DNA from: Bedellia somnulentella
Taxonomy: Eukaryota; Arthropoda; Insecta; Lepidoptera; Bedelliidae
Direction: 5' to 3'
DNA length: 64,000 nt
Assembly: GCA_963576735.1 (NCBI GenBank)
Contig: OY755182.1
Location: forward strand, 3,224,001 to 3,288,000
Part shown: piece by piece, positions 63,336 to 64,000 of the stretch
Position numbering within the stretch: position 1 is the stretch's first letter
Layout of the letters: each line of letters opens with the position of its first letter
Position numbers and translations under genes: made by a program
Notes under the pieces: model-generated
Database searches by the model: none
Seen by the model: only the letters and a program-made list of their open reading frames with translations
Told to the model about the DNA's origin: nothing

Positions 63336-63589
63336 ATTGTAAGTTTTATTATTTATTTATTTATTTACACACTCGAAATATAATCTTGACAGATGAAACA
63401 CCTAATATGATTACATTTCACTTTAAAATTTAACAAAAATCAACACAAAAAATAAAAAAACATCAAGAAAATCTTAATTATTTTGAATAACATAAAAATC
63501 TCAGAGAAATATTAATTTGATAATAATGATTATATTTGTAAGCATAATTTGAAATAGGAGTAGATGGAGGTAACGTAATACTACATACT

Positions 63590-63720
63590 TATATAATCAC
63601 GCCTTAAGTTCCATTGGGCTAGACAGAGGCTATCGATCGCCACTCTGTACGATCTTGGCAAACCCTTGGTGCTTCGTGTACATCTTTTGACACATACTTT
63701 AATTCTTAAGATTTCGGATC
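63590..63720 (-). repeat. LINE family F 3' end fragment
   Basis: TATAATCACGCCTTAAGTTC, GATCGCCACTCTGTACGATC, TTGGCAAACCCTTGGTGCTT on the minus strand. Confidence 0.6.
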
Positions 63721-64000
63721 CCTGCTATTTAAAGAAAATAGTATTTTTGACCTAAAAAAATCTAACATATCTATAATTTTATTTCCAACATTATTTTTAG
63801 CAGAATTCAGTCCTCAGTAATGTATAAACGTTGTAGTATCGTGGGAAAATTTAATGATCTCATTTTTTCTAGAGCGTATTATTTTCCTCGCCAATTATGT
63901 ATTTTTTCTTTACTTTACTTATCTTTTGTTTGATAAGTAAAATAATTTTATCGTGGATATTTTGCAAATTTCACTTACAAATGTTTGAAAGCTCCAGTAG
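63721..64000. other. No recognisable feature
   Basis: Right edge of the window. AT-rich, nothing supported. Confidence 0.45.

Overview
The window looks like AT-rich, repeat-saturated DNA from an insect nuclear genome, most likely a butterfly or moth. I base this on spliceosomal-type signals, several non-LTR retrotransposons, tRNA-derived SINEs, a Tc1/mariner-type element, Helentron-like ends, and repeat families I associate from memory with Lepidoptera. There is no bacterial or organellar gene organisation, no CRISPR array and no stand-alone tRNA or rRNA gene. I find no complete host gene; three short exon-like pieces (1217-1322, 40117-40273, 27378-27454 minus) are the only hints of spliced genes.

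Most of the DNA consists of interspersed families, named here by letter. Family A is a 240-255 bp retroposon with an ATGT tail; about 39 copies or fragments can be placed, several with clear 9-14 bp target-site duplications (TSDs). Family B is a ~370 bp tRNA-derived SINE with a TTATG tail. Family C is a fold-back retroposon that carries a tRNA-like cloverleaf and inverted copies of it. Family D is a ~1.45 kb repeat with fold-back arms, present twice. Family E is a second tRNA-derived SINE type. Family F is the degraded 3' end of a LINE, whose terminal ~45 bp resembles the ends of A and B. G is Helentron-like, H is a LINE 3' end, and I is a third tRNA-derived SINE.

Layout: 1-19.6 kb is A/B/F fragments with small fold-back elements, an OTU-protease gene fragment (about 14.0-14.3 kb) and a Helentron-like end (15.1 kb). 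19.6-21.5 kb holds a 5'-truncated CR1-like LINE inserted in a family A copy. 23.56-27.93 kb is a ~4.4 kb segment with terminal inverted repeats that itself contains a young truncated RTE-type LINE. 32.9-34.2 kb is a mariner-type element with intact ends but a frameshifted transposase. 34.8-36.2 and 45.4-47.2 kb are the two family D copies. 37.4-37.8 kb is a composite family C insertion containing a perfect 182-bp palindrome. 42.7-44.5 kb is a protein-coding fragment split by a truncated LINE. 52.3-60.2 kb is the main element: an apparently complete two-ORF CR1-like LINE (about 52797-57922) inserted inside an older truncated copy of its own family.

Functionally, the CR1-like LINE encodes an ORF1 with coiled coil and SGNH-hydrolase-like domain, and an ORF2 with endonuclease and reverse transcriptase, so it may still be mobile. 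The shared 3' end of families A, B and F suggests that an RTE-like F enzyme mobilised both SINE families. The strongest observations are this shared tail, the self-nested LINE, its possible -1 frameshift signal, and the palindromic tRNA-like retroposon C.
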